Positions 24,641 to 37,600 of a DNA stretch of 64,000 nt are shown here, piece after piece; position 1 is the first letter of the stretch; each line of letters starts with the position of its first letter. Source of the stretch: Diorhabda sublineata (Eukaryota; Arthropoda; Insecta; Coleoptera; Chrysomelidae). The stretch lies in the NCBI RefSeq assembly GCF_026230105.1, contig NC_079474.1, positions 20,912,794 to 20,976,793 of the forward strand, given 5' to 3'. The notes under the pieces are model-generated. The model ran no database searches. It was not told the origin of the DNA and was given only the letters and a program-made list of their open reading frames with translations. A program made the position numbers and the translations under genes.

Positions 24641-25640
24641 GAAGCCCATTGAAGTCGATTGTCACCTTGTGTTGAATAAAAATTTTCAAAGTCAATCTTT
24701 CTAATTTGAAGTCGAAACTCATAAATTCTTATATATCTGAGTGGGTTTGCATCTTACTTTGTCAGATATCGTCGATTAACATCCATTGAAGCCCATTGAA
24801 GTCGATTGTCACCTTTTGTTGATTGAAAATTTTCAAAGTCAATCTTCCTAATTTGAAGTCGAAACTCATAAATTCTTATATATCTGAGTGGGTTTGCATC
24901 TTACTTTGTCAGATATCGTCGATTAACATCCATTGAAGCCCATTGAAGTCGATTGTCACCTTGTGTTGATTGAAAATTTTCAAAGTCAATCTTCGTAATT
25001 TGAAGTCGAAACTCATAAATTCTTATATATCTGAAAGGGTTTGCATCTTACTTTGTCAGATATCGTCGATTAACATCCATTGAAGCCCATTGAAGTCGAT
25101 TGTCACTTTGTGTTGATTGAAAATTTTCAAAGTCTATCTTCCTAATTTGAAGTCGAATTTCAACATTTCTCATATATTTGAGTGAGTTTGCATTTAACTT
25201 TGACAGATATCGTCGATAAACATCCATCGAAGCCCATTGAAATCGATTGTCACCTTGTGTTGAATAAAAATTTTCAAAATCAATCTTTCTAATTTGAAGT
25301 CGAAACTCATAAATTCTTATATATCTGAAAGGGTTTGCATCTTACTTTGTCAGATATCGTCGATTAACATCCATTGAAGCCCATTGAAGTCGATTGTCAC
25401 TTTGTGTTGATTGAAAATTTTCAAAGTCTATCTTCCTAATTTGAAGTCGAATTTCAACATTTCTCATATATTTGAGTGAGTTTGCATTTAACTTTGACAG
25501 ATATCGTCGATAAACATCCATCGAAGCCCATTGAAATCGATTGTCACCTTGTGTTGAATAAAAATTTTCAAAGTCAATCTTTCTAATTTGAAGTCGAAAC
25601 TCATAAATTCTTTTATATCTGAGTGGGTTTGCATCTTACT
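24641..25640. repeat. Dimeric (294-bp) repeats within class II-rich array
   Basis: The rare variant ctgaaagggtttgcatc occurs near 25,031 and 25,325, 294 bp (two monomers) apart. The intervening monomers alternate class I (aatttcaacatttctcat) with class II (aaactcataaattc). The local unit is therefore a class I/class II dimer. The step from gataaacatccatcgaagcc to the next copy follows the same spacing. Confidence 0.75.
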
Positions 25641-27300
25641 TTGTCAGATATAGTCGATTAATATCCATTGAAGCCCATTGAGGTCAATTATCACTTTGTG
25701 TTGATTGAAAATTTTCAAAGTCTATCTTCCTAATTTGAAGTCGAATTTCAACATTTCTCTTATATTTGAGTGAGTTTGCATTTAACTTCGACAGATATCG
25801 TCGATAAACATCCATCGAAGCCCATTGAAATCGATTGTCACCTTGTGTTGAATAAAAATTTTCAAAGTCAATCTTTCTAATTTGAAGTCGAAACTCATAA
25901 ATTCTTATATATCTGAGTGGGTTTGCATCTTACTTTGTCAGATATCGTCGATTAACATCCATTGAAGCCCATTGAGGTCAATTATCACTTTGTGTTGATT
26001 GAAAATTTTCAAAGTCTATCTTCCTAATTTTAAGTCGAATTTCAACATTTCTTATACATTTGAGTGAGTTTGCATCTAACTTCGTCAGATATCGTCGATT
26101 AACATCCATTGAAGACAAGTAAGGTCGATTGTCACTTTGTGTTAATTGAAAATTTTTAGAGTCAATCTTCCTAATCTGAAATCGAAACTCATCAATTCTT
26201 ATATATCTGAGTGAGTTTGCATCTAAATTTTTCAGATATCGTCGATTAACATCCATTGAAGCCCATTGAGGTCGATTGTCACTTTGTGTTGATTGAAAAT
26301 TTTCAAAGTCTATCTTCCTAATTTTAAGTCGAATTTCAACATTTCTTATACATTTGAGTGAGTTTGCATCTAACTTTGTCAGATATCGTCGATTAACATC
26401 CAATGAATCCCATTGAAGTCGATTGCACTTTGTGTTGATTGAAAATTTTCAAAGTATATCTTCCTAATTTGAAGTCGAATTTCAACATTTCTCATATATT
26501 CGAGTGAGTTTGCATCTAACTTTGACAGATATCGTCGATAAACATCCATCGAAGCCCATTGAAGTCGATTGTCACTTTGTGTTGAATGAAAATTTTCAAA
26601 GTCAATCTTTCTAATTTCAAGTCGAAACTCATAAATTCTTATATATCTGAGTGGGTTTTCATCTTACTTTGTCAGATATCGTCGATTAACATCCATTGAA
26701 GTCGATTGTCACTTTGTGTTGATTGAAAATTTTCAAAGTCTATCTTCCTAATTTTAAGTCGAATTTCAACATTTCTTATACATTTGAGTGAGTTTGCATC
26801 TAACTTTGTCAGATATCGTCGATTAACATCCAATGAATCCCATTGAAGTCGATTGTCACTTTGTGTTGATTGAAAATTTTCAAAGTCTATCTTCCTAATT
26901 TGAAGTCGAATTTCAACATTTCTCATATATTTGAGTGAGTTTGCATCTAACTTTGTCAGATATCGTCGATTGACATCCAATGAATCCCATTGAAGTCGAT
27001 TGCACTTTGTGTTGATTGAAAATCTTCAAAGTCTATCTTCCTAATTTGAAGTCGAATTTCAACATTTCTCATATATTTGAGTGAGTTTGCATTTAACTTT
27101 GACAGATATCGTCGATAAACATCCATCGAAGCCCATTGAAGTCGATTGTCACTTTGTGTTGAATAAAAATTTTCAAAGTCAATCTTTCTAATTTGAAGTC
27201 GAAACTCATAAATTCTCATATATCTGAGTGGGTTTGCATCTTACTTTGTCAGATATCGTCGATTAACATCCATTGAAGCCCATTGAAGTCGATTGTCACC
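25270..27300. repeat. Left copy of the 10,314-bp-spaced duplication
   Basis: This matches about 35,440-37,600. The rare gatatagtcg is at 25,648 and 35,961 (its core tagtcg is at 25,651/35,965, step 10,314). The three-monomer open stretch at 25,978-26,403 reappears at 36,292-36,717, and 26,672-26,980 reappears at 36,986-37,294. At the left edge the step is 10,167, one 147-bp monomer less (ctgaaaggg at 25,325/35,492). The right edge lies where 27,295 reads tcacc and the other copy reads tcatt. Confidence 0.84.
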
Positions 27301-28336
27301 TTGTGTTGATTGAAAATTTTCAAAGTCAATCTTCCTAATTTGAAGTCGAAACTCATAAATTCTTATATATCTGAGTGGGTTTGCATCTTACTTTGTCAGA
27401 TATCGTCGATTAACATCCATTGAAGCCCATTGAGGTCAATTATCACTTTGTGTTGATTGAAAATTTTCAAAGTCTATCTTCCCAATTTGAAGTCGAATTT
27501 CAACATTTCTTATATATTTGAGTGAGTTTGCATCTAACTTTGTCAGATATCGTCGATTAACATCCATTGAAGTCGATTGTCACTTTGTGTTGATTGAAAA
27601 TTTTCAAAGTCAATCTTCCTAATTTGAAGTCGAAACTCATAAATTCTTATATATCTGAGTGGGTTTGCATATAACTTTGTTAGATATCGTCGATTAACAT
27701 CCATTGAAGCCCATTGAGGTCAATTATCCCTTTGTGTTGATTGAAAATTTTCAAAGTCTATCTTCCTAATTTGAAGTCGAAACTCATAAATTCTTATATA
27801 TCTGAGTGGGTTTGCATCTTACTTTGTCAGATATCGTCGATTAACATCCATTGAAGCCCATTGAAGTCGATTGTCACTTTGTGTTGATTGAAAATTTTCA
27901 AAGTCTATCTCCCCAATTTGAAGTCGAATTTCAACATTTCTCATATATTCGAGTGAGTTTGCATCTAACTTTGACAGATATCGTCGATAAACATCCATCG
28001 AAGCCCATTGAAGTCGATTGTCACTTTGTGTTGAATAAAAATTTTCAAAGTCAATCTTTCTAATTTGTAGTCGAAACTCATAAATTCTTATATAGCTGAG
28101 TGGGTTTGCATCTTACTTTGTCAGATATCGTCGATTAACATCCAATGAATCCCATTGAAGTCGATTGCACTTTGTGTTGATTGAAAATTTTCAAAGTCTA
28201 TCTTCCTAATTTGAAGTCGAATTTCAACATTTCTCATATATTCGAGTGAGTTTGCATCTAACTTTGACAGATATCGTCGATAAACATCCATCGAAGCCCA
28301 TTGAAGTCGATTGTCACTTTGTGTTGAATAAAAATT
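27301..28336. repeat. Satellite segment without a distinct longer duplicate
   Basis: Ordinary monomers of both classes lie here, with 146-bp forms that read gattgcac instead of gattgtcac. The only plus-strand open stretch of note in the window (27,851-28,063) falls here and simply reads the reverse of the repeat. I see no gene and no unrelated sequence. Confidence 0.75.
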
Positions 28337-31300
28337 TTCAAAGTCAATCTTTCTAATTTGAAGTCGAAACTCATAAATTCTTATATAGCTGAGTGGGTTT
28401 GCATCTTACTTTGTCAGATATCGTCGATTAACATCCATTGAAGTCGATTGTCACTTGGTGTTGATTGAAAATTTTCAAAGTCTATCTTCCTAATTTTAAG
28501 TCGAATTTCAACATTTCTTATACATTTGAGTGAGTTTGCATCTAACTTTGTCAGATATCGTCGATTAACATCCAATGAATCCCATTGAAGTCGATTGCAC
28601 TTTGTGTTGATTGAAAATTTTCAAAGTATATCTTCATAATTTGAAGTCGAATTTCAACATTTCTCATATATTCGAGTGAGTTTGCATCTAACTTTGACAG
28701 ATATCGTCGATAAACATCCATCGAAGCCCATTGAAGTCGATTGTCACTTTGTGTTGAATAAAAATTTTCAAAGTCAATCTTTCTAATTTGAAGTCGAAAC
28801 TCATAAATTCTTATATATCTGAGTGGGTTTTCATCTTACTTTGTCAGATATCGTCGATTAACATCCATTGAAGTCGATTGTCACTTTGTGTTGATTGAAA
28901 ATCTTCAAAGTCTATCTTCCTAATTTTAAGTCGAATTTCAACATTTCTCATATATTTGAGTGAGTTTGCATCTAACTTTGTCAGATATCGTCGATTGACA
29001 TCCAATGAATCCCATTGAAGTCGATTGCACTTTGTGTTGATTGAAAATCTTCAAAGTCTATCTTCCTAATTTTAAGTCGAATTTCAACATTTCTTATACA
29101 TTTGAGTGAGTTTGCATCTAACTTTGTCAGATATCGTCGATTAACATCCAATGAATCCCATTGAAGTCGATTGTCACTTTGTGTTGATTGAAAATTTTCA
29201 AAGTCTATCTTCCTAATTTGAAGTCGAATTTCAACATTTCTCATATATTTGAGTGAGTTTGCATCTAACTTTGTCAGATTTCGTCGATTGACATCCAATG
29301 AATCCCATTGAAGTCGATTGCACTTTGTGTTGATTGAAAATTTTCAAAGTCTATCTTCCTAATTTGAAGTCGAATTTCAACATTTCTCATATATTTGAGT
29401 GAGTTTGCATTTAACTTTGACAGATATCGTCGATAAACATCCATCGAAGCCCATTGAAGTCGATTGTCACTTTGTGTTGAATAAAAATTTTCAAAGTCAA
29501 TCTTTCTAATTTGAAGTCGAAACTCATAAATTCTCATATATCTGAGTGGGTTTGCATCTTACTTTGTCAGATATCGTCGATTAACATCCATTGAAGCCCA
29601 TTGAAGTCGATTGTCACCTTGTGTTGATTGAAAATTTTCAAAGTCAATCTTCCTAATTTGAAGTCGAAACTCATAAATTCTTATATATCTGAGTGGGTTT
29701 GCACCTCACTTTGTCAGATATCGTCGATTAACATCCATTGAAGCCCATTGAGGTCAATTATCACTTTGTGTTGATTGAAAATTTTCAAAGTCTATCTTCC
29801 CAATTTGAAGTCGAATTTCAACATTTCTTATATATTTGAGTGAGTTTGCATCTAACTTTGTCAGATATCGTCGATTAAAATCCATTGAAGTCGATTGTCA
29901 CTTTGTGTTGATTGAAAATTTTCAAAGTCAATCTTCCTAATTTGAAAACGAAACTCATAAATTCTTATATATCTGAGTGGGTTTGCATATAACTTTGTTA
30001 GATATCGTCGATTAACATCCATTGAAGCCCATTGAGGTCGATTGTCACCTTGTGTTGAATAAAAATTTTCAAAGTCAATCTTTCTAATTTGAACTCGAAA
30101 CTCATAAATTCTTATATATCTGAGTGGGTTTGCATCTTACTTTGTCAGATATCGTCGATTAACATCTATTGAAGCCCATTGTGGTCAATTATCACTTTGT
30201 GTTGATTGAAAATTTTCAAAGTCTATCTTCCTAATTTTAAGTCGAATTTCAACATTTCTTATACATTTGAGTGAGTTTGCATCTAACTTTGTCAGATATC
30301 GTCGATTAACATCCAATGAATCCCGTTGAAGTCGATTGCACTTTGTGTTGATTGAAAATTTTCAAAGTCAATCTTTCTAATTTGAAGTCGAAACTCATAA
30401 ATTCTTATATAGCTGAGTGGGTTTGCATCTTACTTTGTCAGATATCGTCGATTAACATCCATTGAAGTCGATTGTCACTTGGTGTTGATTGAAAATTTTC
30501 AAAGTCTATCTTCCTAATTTTAAGTCGAATTTCAACATTTCTTATACATTTGAGTGAGTTTGCATCTAACTTTGTCAGATATCGTCGATTAACATCCAAT
30601 GAATCCCATTGAAGTCGATTGCACTTTGTGTTGATTGAAAATTTTCAAAGTATATCTTCCTAATTTGAAGTCGAATTTCAACATTTCTCATATATTCGAG
30701 TGAGTTTGCATCTAACTTTGACAGATATCGTCGATAAACATCCATCGAAGCCCATTGAAGTCGATTGTCACTTTGTGTTGAATAAAAATTTTCAAAGTCA
30801 ATCTTTCTAATTTGAAGTCGAAACTCATAAATTCTTATATATCTGAGTGGGTTTTCATCTTACTTTGTCAGATATCGTCGATTAACATCCATTGAAGTCG
30901 ATTGTCACTTTGTGTTGATTGAAAATCTTCAAAGTCTATCTTCCTAATTTTAAGTCGAATTTCAACATTTCTCATATATTTGAGTGAGTTTGCATCTAAC
31001 TTTGTCAGATATCGTCGATTGACATCCAATGAATCCCATTGAAGTCGATTGCACTTTGTGTTGATTGAAAATCTTCAAAGTCTATCTTCCTAATTTTAAG
31101 TCGAATTTCAACATTTCTTATACATTTGAGTGAGTTTGCATCTAACTTTGTCAGATATCGTCGATTAACATCCAATGAATCCCATTGAAGTCGATTGTCA
31201 CTTTGTGTTGATTGAAAATTTTCAAAGTCTATCTTCCTAATTTGAAGTCGAATTTCAACATTTCTCATATATTTGAGTGAGTTTGCATCTAACTTTGTCA

Positions 31301-32384
31301 GATATCGTCGATTGACATCCAATGAATCCCATTGAAGTCGATTGCACTTTGTGTTGATTGAAAATTTTCAAAGTCTATCTTCCTAATTTGAAGTCGAATT
31401 TCAACATTTCTCATATATTTGAGTGAGTTTGCATTTAACTTTGACAGATATCGTCGATAAACATCCATCGAAGCCCATTGAAGTCGATTGTCACTTTGTG
31501 TTGAATAAAAATTTTCAAAGTCAATCTTTCTAATTTGAAGTCGAAACTCATAAATTCTCATATATCTGAGTGGGTTTGCATCTTACTTTGTCAGATATCG
31601 TCGATTAACATCCATTGAAGCCCATTGAAGTCGATTGTCACCTTGTGTTGAATGAAAATTTTCAAAGTCAATCTTCCTAATTTGAAGTCGAAACTCATAA
31701 ATTCTTATATATCTGAGTGGGTTTGCACCTCACTTTGTCAGATATCGTCGATTAACATCCATTGAAGCCCATTGAGGTCAATTATCACTTTGTGTTGATT
31801 GAAAATTTTCAAAGTCTATCTTCCCAATTTGAAGTCGAATTTCAACATTTCTTATATATTTGAGTGAGTTTGCATCTAACTTTGTCAGATATCGTCGATT
31901 AAAATCCATTGAAGTCGATTGTCACTTTGTGTTGATTGAAAATTTTCAAAGTCAATCTTCCTAATTTGAAAACGAAACTCATAAATTCTTATATATCTGA
32001 GTGGGTTTGCATATAACTTTGTTAGATATCGTCGATTAACATCCATTGAAGCCCATTGAGGTCGATTGTCACCTTGTGTTGAATAAAAATTTTCAAAGTC
32101 AATCTTTCTAATTTGAACTCGAAACTCATAAATTCTTATATATCTGAGTGGGTTTGCATCTTACTTTGTCAGATATCGTCGATTAACATCTATTGAAGCC
32201 CATTGTGGTCAATTATCACTTTGTGTTGATTGAAAATTTTCAAAGTCTATCTTCCTAATTTTAAGTCGAATTTCAACATTTCTTATACATTTGAGTGAGT
32301 TTGCATCTAACTTTGTCAGATATCGTCGATTAACATCCAATGAATCCCGTTGAAGTCGATTGCACTTTGTGTTGATTGAAAATT
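28337..32384. repeat. Tandem duplication, 2,024-bp unit (two copies)
   Basis: Copy one is about 28,337-30,360 and copy two about 30,361-32,384, directly adjacent with a constant 2,024-bp offset. Anchors are tatatagctgagtggg (28,387/30,411), tcacttggtgttg (28,451/30,475), tgcacctcactttg, gttagatatcgtcg and aatcccgttgaag (near 30,321/32,345). Very few base differences are visible, for example atcttcataat near 28,633 against atcttcctaat. The copies part at 30,361/32,385, where one continues with tcaatctttc and the other with tctatcttcc. Confidence 0.92.
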
Positions 32385-35300
32385 TTCAAAGTCTATCTTC
32401 CTAATTTGAAGTCGAATTTCAACATTTCTCATATATTCGAGTGAGTTTGCATCTAACTTTGACAGATATCGTCGATAAACATCCATCGAAGCCCATTGAA
32501 GTCGATTGTCACTTTGTGTTGAATAAAAATTTTCAAAGTCAATCTTTCTAATTTGAAGTCGAAACTCATAAATTCTTATATATCTGAGTGGGTTTTCATC
32601 TTACTTTGTCAGATATCGTCGATTAACATCCATTGAAGTCGATTGTCACTTTGTGTTGATTGAAAATTTTCAAAGTCTATCTTCCTAATTTTAAGTCGAA
32701 TTTCAACATTTCTTATACATTTGAGTGAGTTTGCATCTAACTTTGTCAGATATCGTCGATTAACATCCATTGAAGACAAGAAAGGTCGATTGTCACTTTG
32801 TGTTAATTGAAAATTTTTAGAGTCAATCTTCCTAATCTGAAATCGAAACTCATCAATTCTTATATATCTGAGTGAGTTTGCATCTAAATTTTTCAGATAT
32901 CGTCGATTAACATCCATTGAAGCCCATTGAGGTCGATTGTCACCTTGTGTTGAATAAAAATTCTCAAAGTCAATCTTTCTAATTTGAACTCGAAACTCAT
33001 AAATTCTTATATATCTGAGTGGGTTTGCATCTTACTTTGTCAGATATCGTCGATTAACATCCATTGAAGCCCATTGAGGTCAATTATCACTTTGTGTTGA
33101 TTGAAAATTTTCAAAGTCTATCTTCCTAATTTTAAGTCGAATTTCAACATTTCTTATACATTTGAGTGAGTTTGCATCTAACTTTGTCAGATATCGTCGA
33201 TTAACATCCAATGAATCCCATTGAAGTCGATTGCACTTTGTGTTGATTGAAAATTTTCAAAGTCTATCTTCCTAATTTGAAGTCGAATTTCAACATTTCT
33301 CATATATTCGAGTGAGTTTGCATCTAACTTTGACAGATATCGTCGATAAACATCCATCGAAGCCCATTGAAGTCGATTGTCACTTTGTGTTGAATAAAAA
33401 TTTTCAAAGTCAATCTTTCTAATTTGAAGTCGAAACTCATAAATTCTTATATATCTGAGTGGGTTTTCATCTTACTTTGTCAGATATCGTCGATTAACAT
33501 CCATTGAAGTCGATTGTCACTTTGTGTTGATTGAAAATTTTCAAAGTCTATCTTCCTAATTTTAAGTCGAATTTCAACATTTCTTATACATTTGAGTGAG
33601 TTTGCATCTAACTTTGTCAGATATCGTCGATTAACATCCATTGAAGCCCATTGAAGTCGATTGTCACTTTGTGTTGATTGAAAATTTTCAAAGTCTATCT
33701 TCCTAATTTGAAGTCGAATTTCAACATTTCTCATATATTTGAGTGAGTTTGCATTTAACTTTGACAGATATCGTCGATAAACATCCATCGAAGCCCATTG
33801 AAATCGATTGTCACCTTGTGTTGAATAAAAATTTTCAAAGTCAATCTTTCTAATTTGAAGTCGAAACTCATAAACTCTTATATATCTGAGTGGGTTTGCA
33901 TCTTACTTTGTCAGATATCGTCGATTAACATCCATTGAAGCCCATTGAGGTCAATTATCACTTTGTGTTGATTGAAAATTTTCAAAGTCTATCTTCCTAA
34001 TTTTAAGTCGAATTTCAACATTTCTCATACATTTGAGTGAGTTTGCATCTAACTTTGTCAGATATCGTCGATTAACATCCATTGAAGACAAGTAAGGTCG
34101 ATTGTCACTTTGTGTTAATTGAAAATTTTTAGAGTCAATCTTCCTAATCTGAAATCGAAACTCATCAATTCTTATATATCTGAGTGAGTTTGCATCTAAA
34201 TTTTTCAGATATCGTCGATTAACATCCATTGAAGCCCATTGAGGTCGATTGTCACCTTGTGTTGAATAAAAATTTTCAAAGTCAATCTTTCTAATTTGAA
34301 CTCGAAACTCATAAATTCTTATATATCTGAGTGGGTTTGCATCTTACTTTGTCAGATATCGTCGATTAACATCCATTGAAGCCCATAGAGGTCAATTATC
34401 ACTTTGTGTTGATTGAAAATTTTCAAAGTCTATCTTCCTAATTTTAAGTCGAATTTCAACATTTCTTATACATTTGAGTGAGTTTGCATCTAACTTTGTC
34501 AGATATCGTCGATTAACATCCATTGAAGACAAGTAAGGTCGATTGTCACTTTGTGTTAATTGAAAATTTTTAGAGTCAATCTTCCTAATCTGAAATCGAA
34601 ACTCATCAATTCTTATATATCTGAGTGAGTTTGCATCTAAATTTTTCAGATATCGTCGATTAACATCCATTGAAGCCCATTGAGGTCGATTGTCACCTTG
34701 TGTTGAATAAAAATTTTCAAAGTCAATCTTTCTAATTTGAACTCGAAACTCATAAATTCTTATATATCTGAGTGGGTTTGCATCTTACTTTGTCAGATAT
34801 CGTCGATTAACATCCATTGAAGCCCATTGAGGTCAATTATCACTTTGTGTTGATTGAAAATTTTCAAAGTCTATCTTCCTAATTTTAAGTCGAATTTCAA
34901 CATTTCTTATACATTTGAGTGAGTTTGCATCTAACTTTGTCAGATATCGTCGATTAACATCCAATGAATCCCATTGAAGTCGATTGCACTTTGTGTTGAT
35001 TGAAAATTTTCAAAGTATATCTTCCTAATTTGAAGTCGAATTTCAACATTTCTCATATATTCGAGTGAGTTTGCATCTAACTTTGACAGATATCGTCGAT
35101 AAACATCCATCGAAGCCCATTGAAGTCGATTGTCACTTTGTGTTGAATAAAAATTTTCAAAGTCAATCTTTCTAATTTGAAGTCGAAACTCATAAATTCT
35201 TATATATCTGAGTGGGTTTTCATCTTACTTTGTCAGATATCGTCGATTAACATCCATTGAAGTCGATTGTCACTTTGTGTTGATTGAAAATCTTCAAAGT

Positions 35301-35440
35301 CTATCTTCCTAATTTTAAGTCGAATTTCAACATTTCTCATATATTTGAGTGAGTTTGCATCTAACTTTGTCAGATATCGTCGATTGACATCCAATGAATC
35401 CCATTGAAGTCGATTGCACTTTGTGTTGAATTGAAAATTT
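32385..35440. repeat. Trimeric 441-bp higher-order repeats and flanks
   Basis: Between about 33,790 and 34,850 a unit of three 147-bp monomers (441 bp) repeats. The two-monomer open stretch at 33,951-34,229 recurs at 34,392-34,670. Each unit contains a class I monomer, a class II monomer with the gacaagtaagg junction, and a gttgaataaaaat class II monomer. The flanks hold the same monomer types in a less regular order. Confidence 0.83.
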
Positions 35441-36272
35441 TTAGAGTCAATCTTCCTAATCTGAAATCGAAACTCATAAATTCTTATATATCTGAAAGGG
35501 TTTGCATCTTACTTTGTCAGATATCGTCGATTAACATCCATTGAAGCCCATTGAAGTCGATTGTCACTTTGTGTTGATTGAAAATTTTCAAAGTCTATCT
35601 TCCTAATTTGAAGTCGAATTTCAACATTTCTCATATATTTGAGTGAGTTGGCATTTAACTTTGACAGATATCGTCGATAAACATCCATCGAAGCCCATTG
35701 AAATCGATTGTCACCTTGTGTTGAATAAAAATTTTCAAAGTCAATCTTTCTAATTTGAAGTCGAAACTCATAAATTCTTATATATCTGAGTGGGTTTGCA
35801 TCTTACTTTGTCAGATATCGTCGATTAACATCCATTGTAGCCCATTGAAGTCGATTGTCACCTTGTGTTGATTGAAAATTTTCAAAGTCAATCTTCGTAA
35901 TTTGAAGTCGAAACTCATAAATTCTTTTATATCTGAGTGGGTTTGCATCTTACTTTGTCAGATATAGTCGATTAACATCCATTGAAGCCCATTGAGGTCA
36001 ATTATCACTTTGTGTTGATTGAAAATTTTCAAAGTCTATCTTCCTAATTTGAAGTCGAATTTCAACATTTCTCATATATTTGAGTGAGTTTGCATTTAAC
36101 TTTGACAGATATCGTCGATAAACATCCATCGAAGCCCATTGAAATCGATTGTCACCTTGTGTTGAATAAAAATTTTCAAAGTCAATCTTTCTAATTTGAA
36201 CTCGAAACTCATAAATTCTTATATATCTGAGTGGGTTTGCATCTTACTTTGTCAGATATCGTCGATTAACAT

Positions 36273-36419
36273 CCATTGAAGCCCATTGAGGTCAATTATC
36301 ACTTTGTGTTGATTGAAAATTTTCAAAGTCTATCTTCCTAATTTTAAGTCGAATTTCAACATTTCTTATACATTTGAGTGAGTTTGCATCTAACTTTGTC
36401 AGATATCGTCGATTAACAT
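36273..36419. repeat. Representative long monomer (147 bp, class I)
   Basis: The monomer runs from one ccattgaag at 36,273 to the next at 36,420, exactly 147 bp. It differs from the short form by a second copy of the 10-mer at its start (ccattgaagc followed by ccattgaggt). It keeps the class I middle section aatttcaacattt. Its length equals the DNA in a nucleosome core and is divisible by three, which is why runs of it look like open reading frames. Confidence 0.93.
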
Positions 36420-36566
36420 CCATTGAAGACAAGTAAGGTCGATTGTCACTTTGTGTTAATTGAAAATTTTTAGAGTCAATCTTCCTAATCTGAAATCGAA
36501 ACTCATCAATTCTTATATATCTGAGTGAGTTTGCATCTAAATTTTTCAGATATCGTCGATTAACAT
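36420..36566. repeat. Representative class II monomer (147 bp, gacaagtaagg junction)
   Basis: This is exactly 147 bp up to the next ccattgaag at 36,567. The middle reads aaactcatcaatt instead of class I aatttcaacattt. It has a marked junction variant, gaagacaagtaaggtcg, in place of gaagcccattgaggtcg, and reads gaaaatttttagag where other monomers read gaaaattttcaaag. The same variant recurs many times (for example near 6,555, 10,030, 17,786, 26,109, 34,086, 43,125, 48,095 and 62,985), so it is an amplified subtype and not a private mutation. Confidence 0.9.
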
Positions 36567-37600
36567 CCATTGAAGCCCATTGAGGTCGATTGTCACTTTG
36601 TGTTGATTGAAAATTTTCAAAGTCTATCTTCCTAATTTTAAGTCGAATTTCAACATTTCTTATACATTTGAGTGAGTTTGCATCTAACTTTGTCAGATAT
36701 CGTCGATTAACATCCAATGAATCCCATTGAAGTCGATTGCACTTTGTGTTGATTGAAAATTTTCAAAGTCTATCTTCCTAATTTGAAGTCGAATTTCAAC
36801 ATTTCTCATATATTCGAGTGAGTTTGCATCTAACTTTGACAGATATCGTCGATAAACATCCATCGAAGCCCATTGAAGTCGATTGTCACTTTGTGTTGAA
36901 TAAAAATTTTCAAAGTCAATCTTTCTAATTTGAAGTCGAAACTCATAAATTCTTATATATCTGAGTGGGTTTTCATCTTACTTTGTCAGATATCGTCGAT
37001 TAACATCCATTGAAGTCGATTGTCACTTTGTGTTGATTGAAAGTTTTCAAAGTCAATCTTCCTAATTTTAAGTCGAATTTCAACATTTCTTATACATTTG
37101 AGTGAGTTTGCATCTAACTTTGTCAGATATCGTCGATTAACATCCAATGAATCCCATTGAAGTCGATTGTCACTTTGTGTTGATTGAAAATTTTCAAAGT
37201 CTATCTTCCTAATTTGAAGTCGAATTTCAACATTTCTCATATATTTGAGTGAGTTTGCATCTAACTTTGTCAGATATCGTCGATTGACATCCAATGAATC
37301 CCATTGAAGTCGATTGCACTTTGTGTTGATTGAAAATTTTCAAAGTCTATCTTCCTAATTTGAAGTCGAATTTCAACATTTCTCATATATTTGAGTGAGT
37401 TTGCATCTAACTTTGACAGATATCGTCGATAAACATCCATCGAAGCCCATTGAAGTCGATTGTCACTTTGTGTTGAATAAAAATTTTCAAAGTCAATCTT
37501 TCTAATTTGAAGTCGAAACTCATAAATTCTTATATATCTGAGTGGGTTTGCATCTTACTTTGTCAGATATCGTCGATTAACATCCATTGAAGCCCATTGA

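Larger units (their letters stand above)
35441..37600. repeat. Right copy of the 10,314-bp-spaced duplication
   Basis: This is collinear with 25,270-27,300 (see that entry). The copy begins just after an odd junction near 35,428, where gttgaattgaaaatttttag joins two monomer subtypes and adds a base. That position is a plausible recombination point. Confidence 0.84.

Noticed and set aside
27851..28063. A 70-codon plus-strand open frame
   Set aside because: It lies wholly within ordinary monomers and reads the opposite strand of the same repeat. It shows nothing beyond the satellite.
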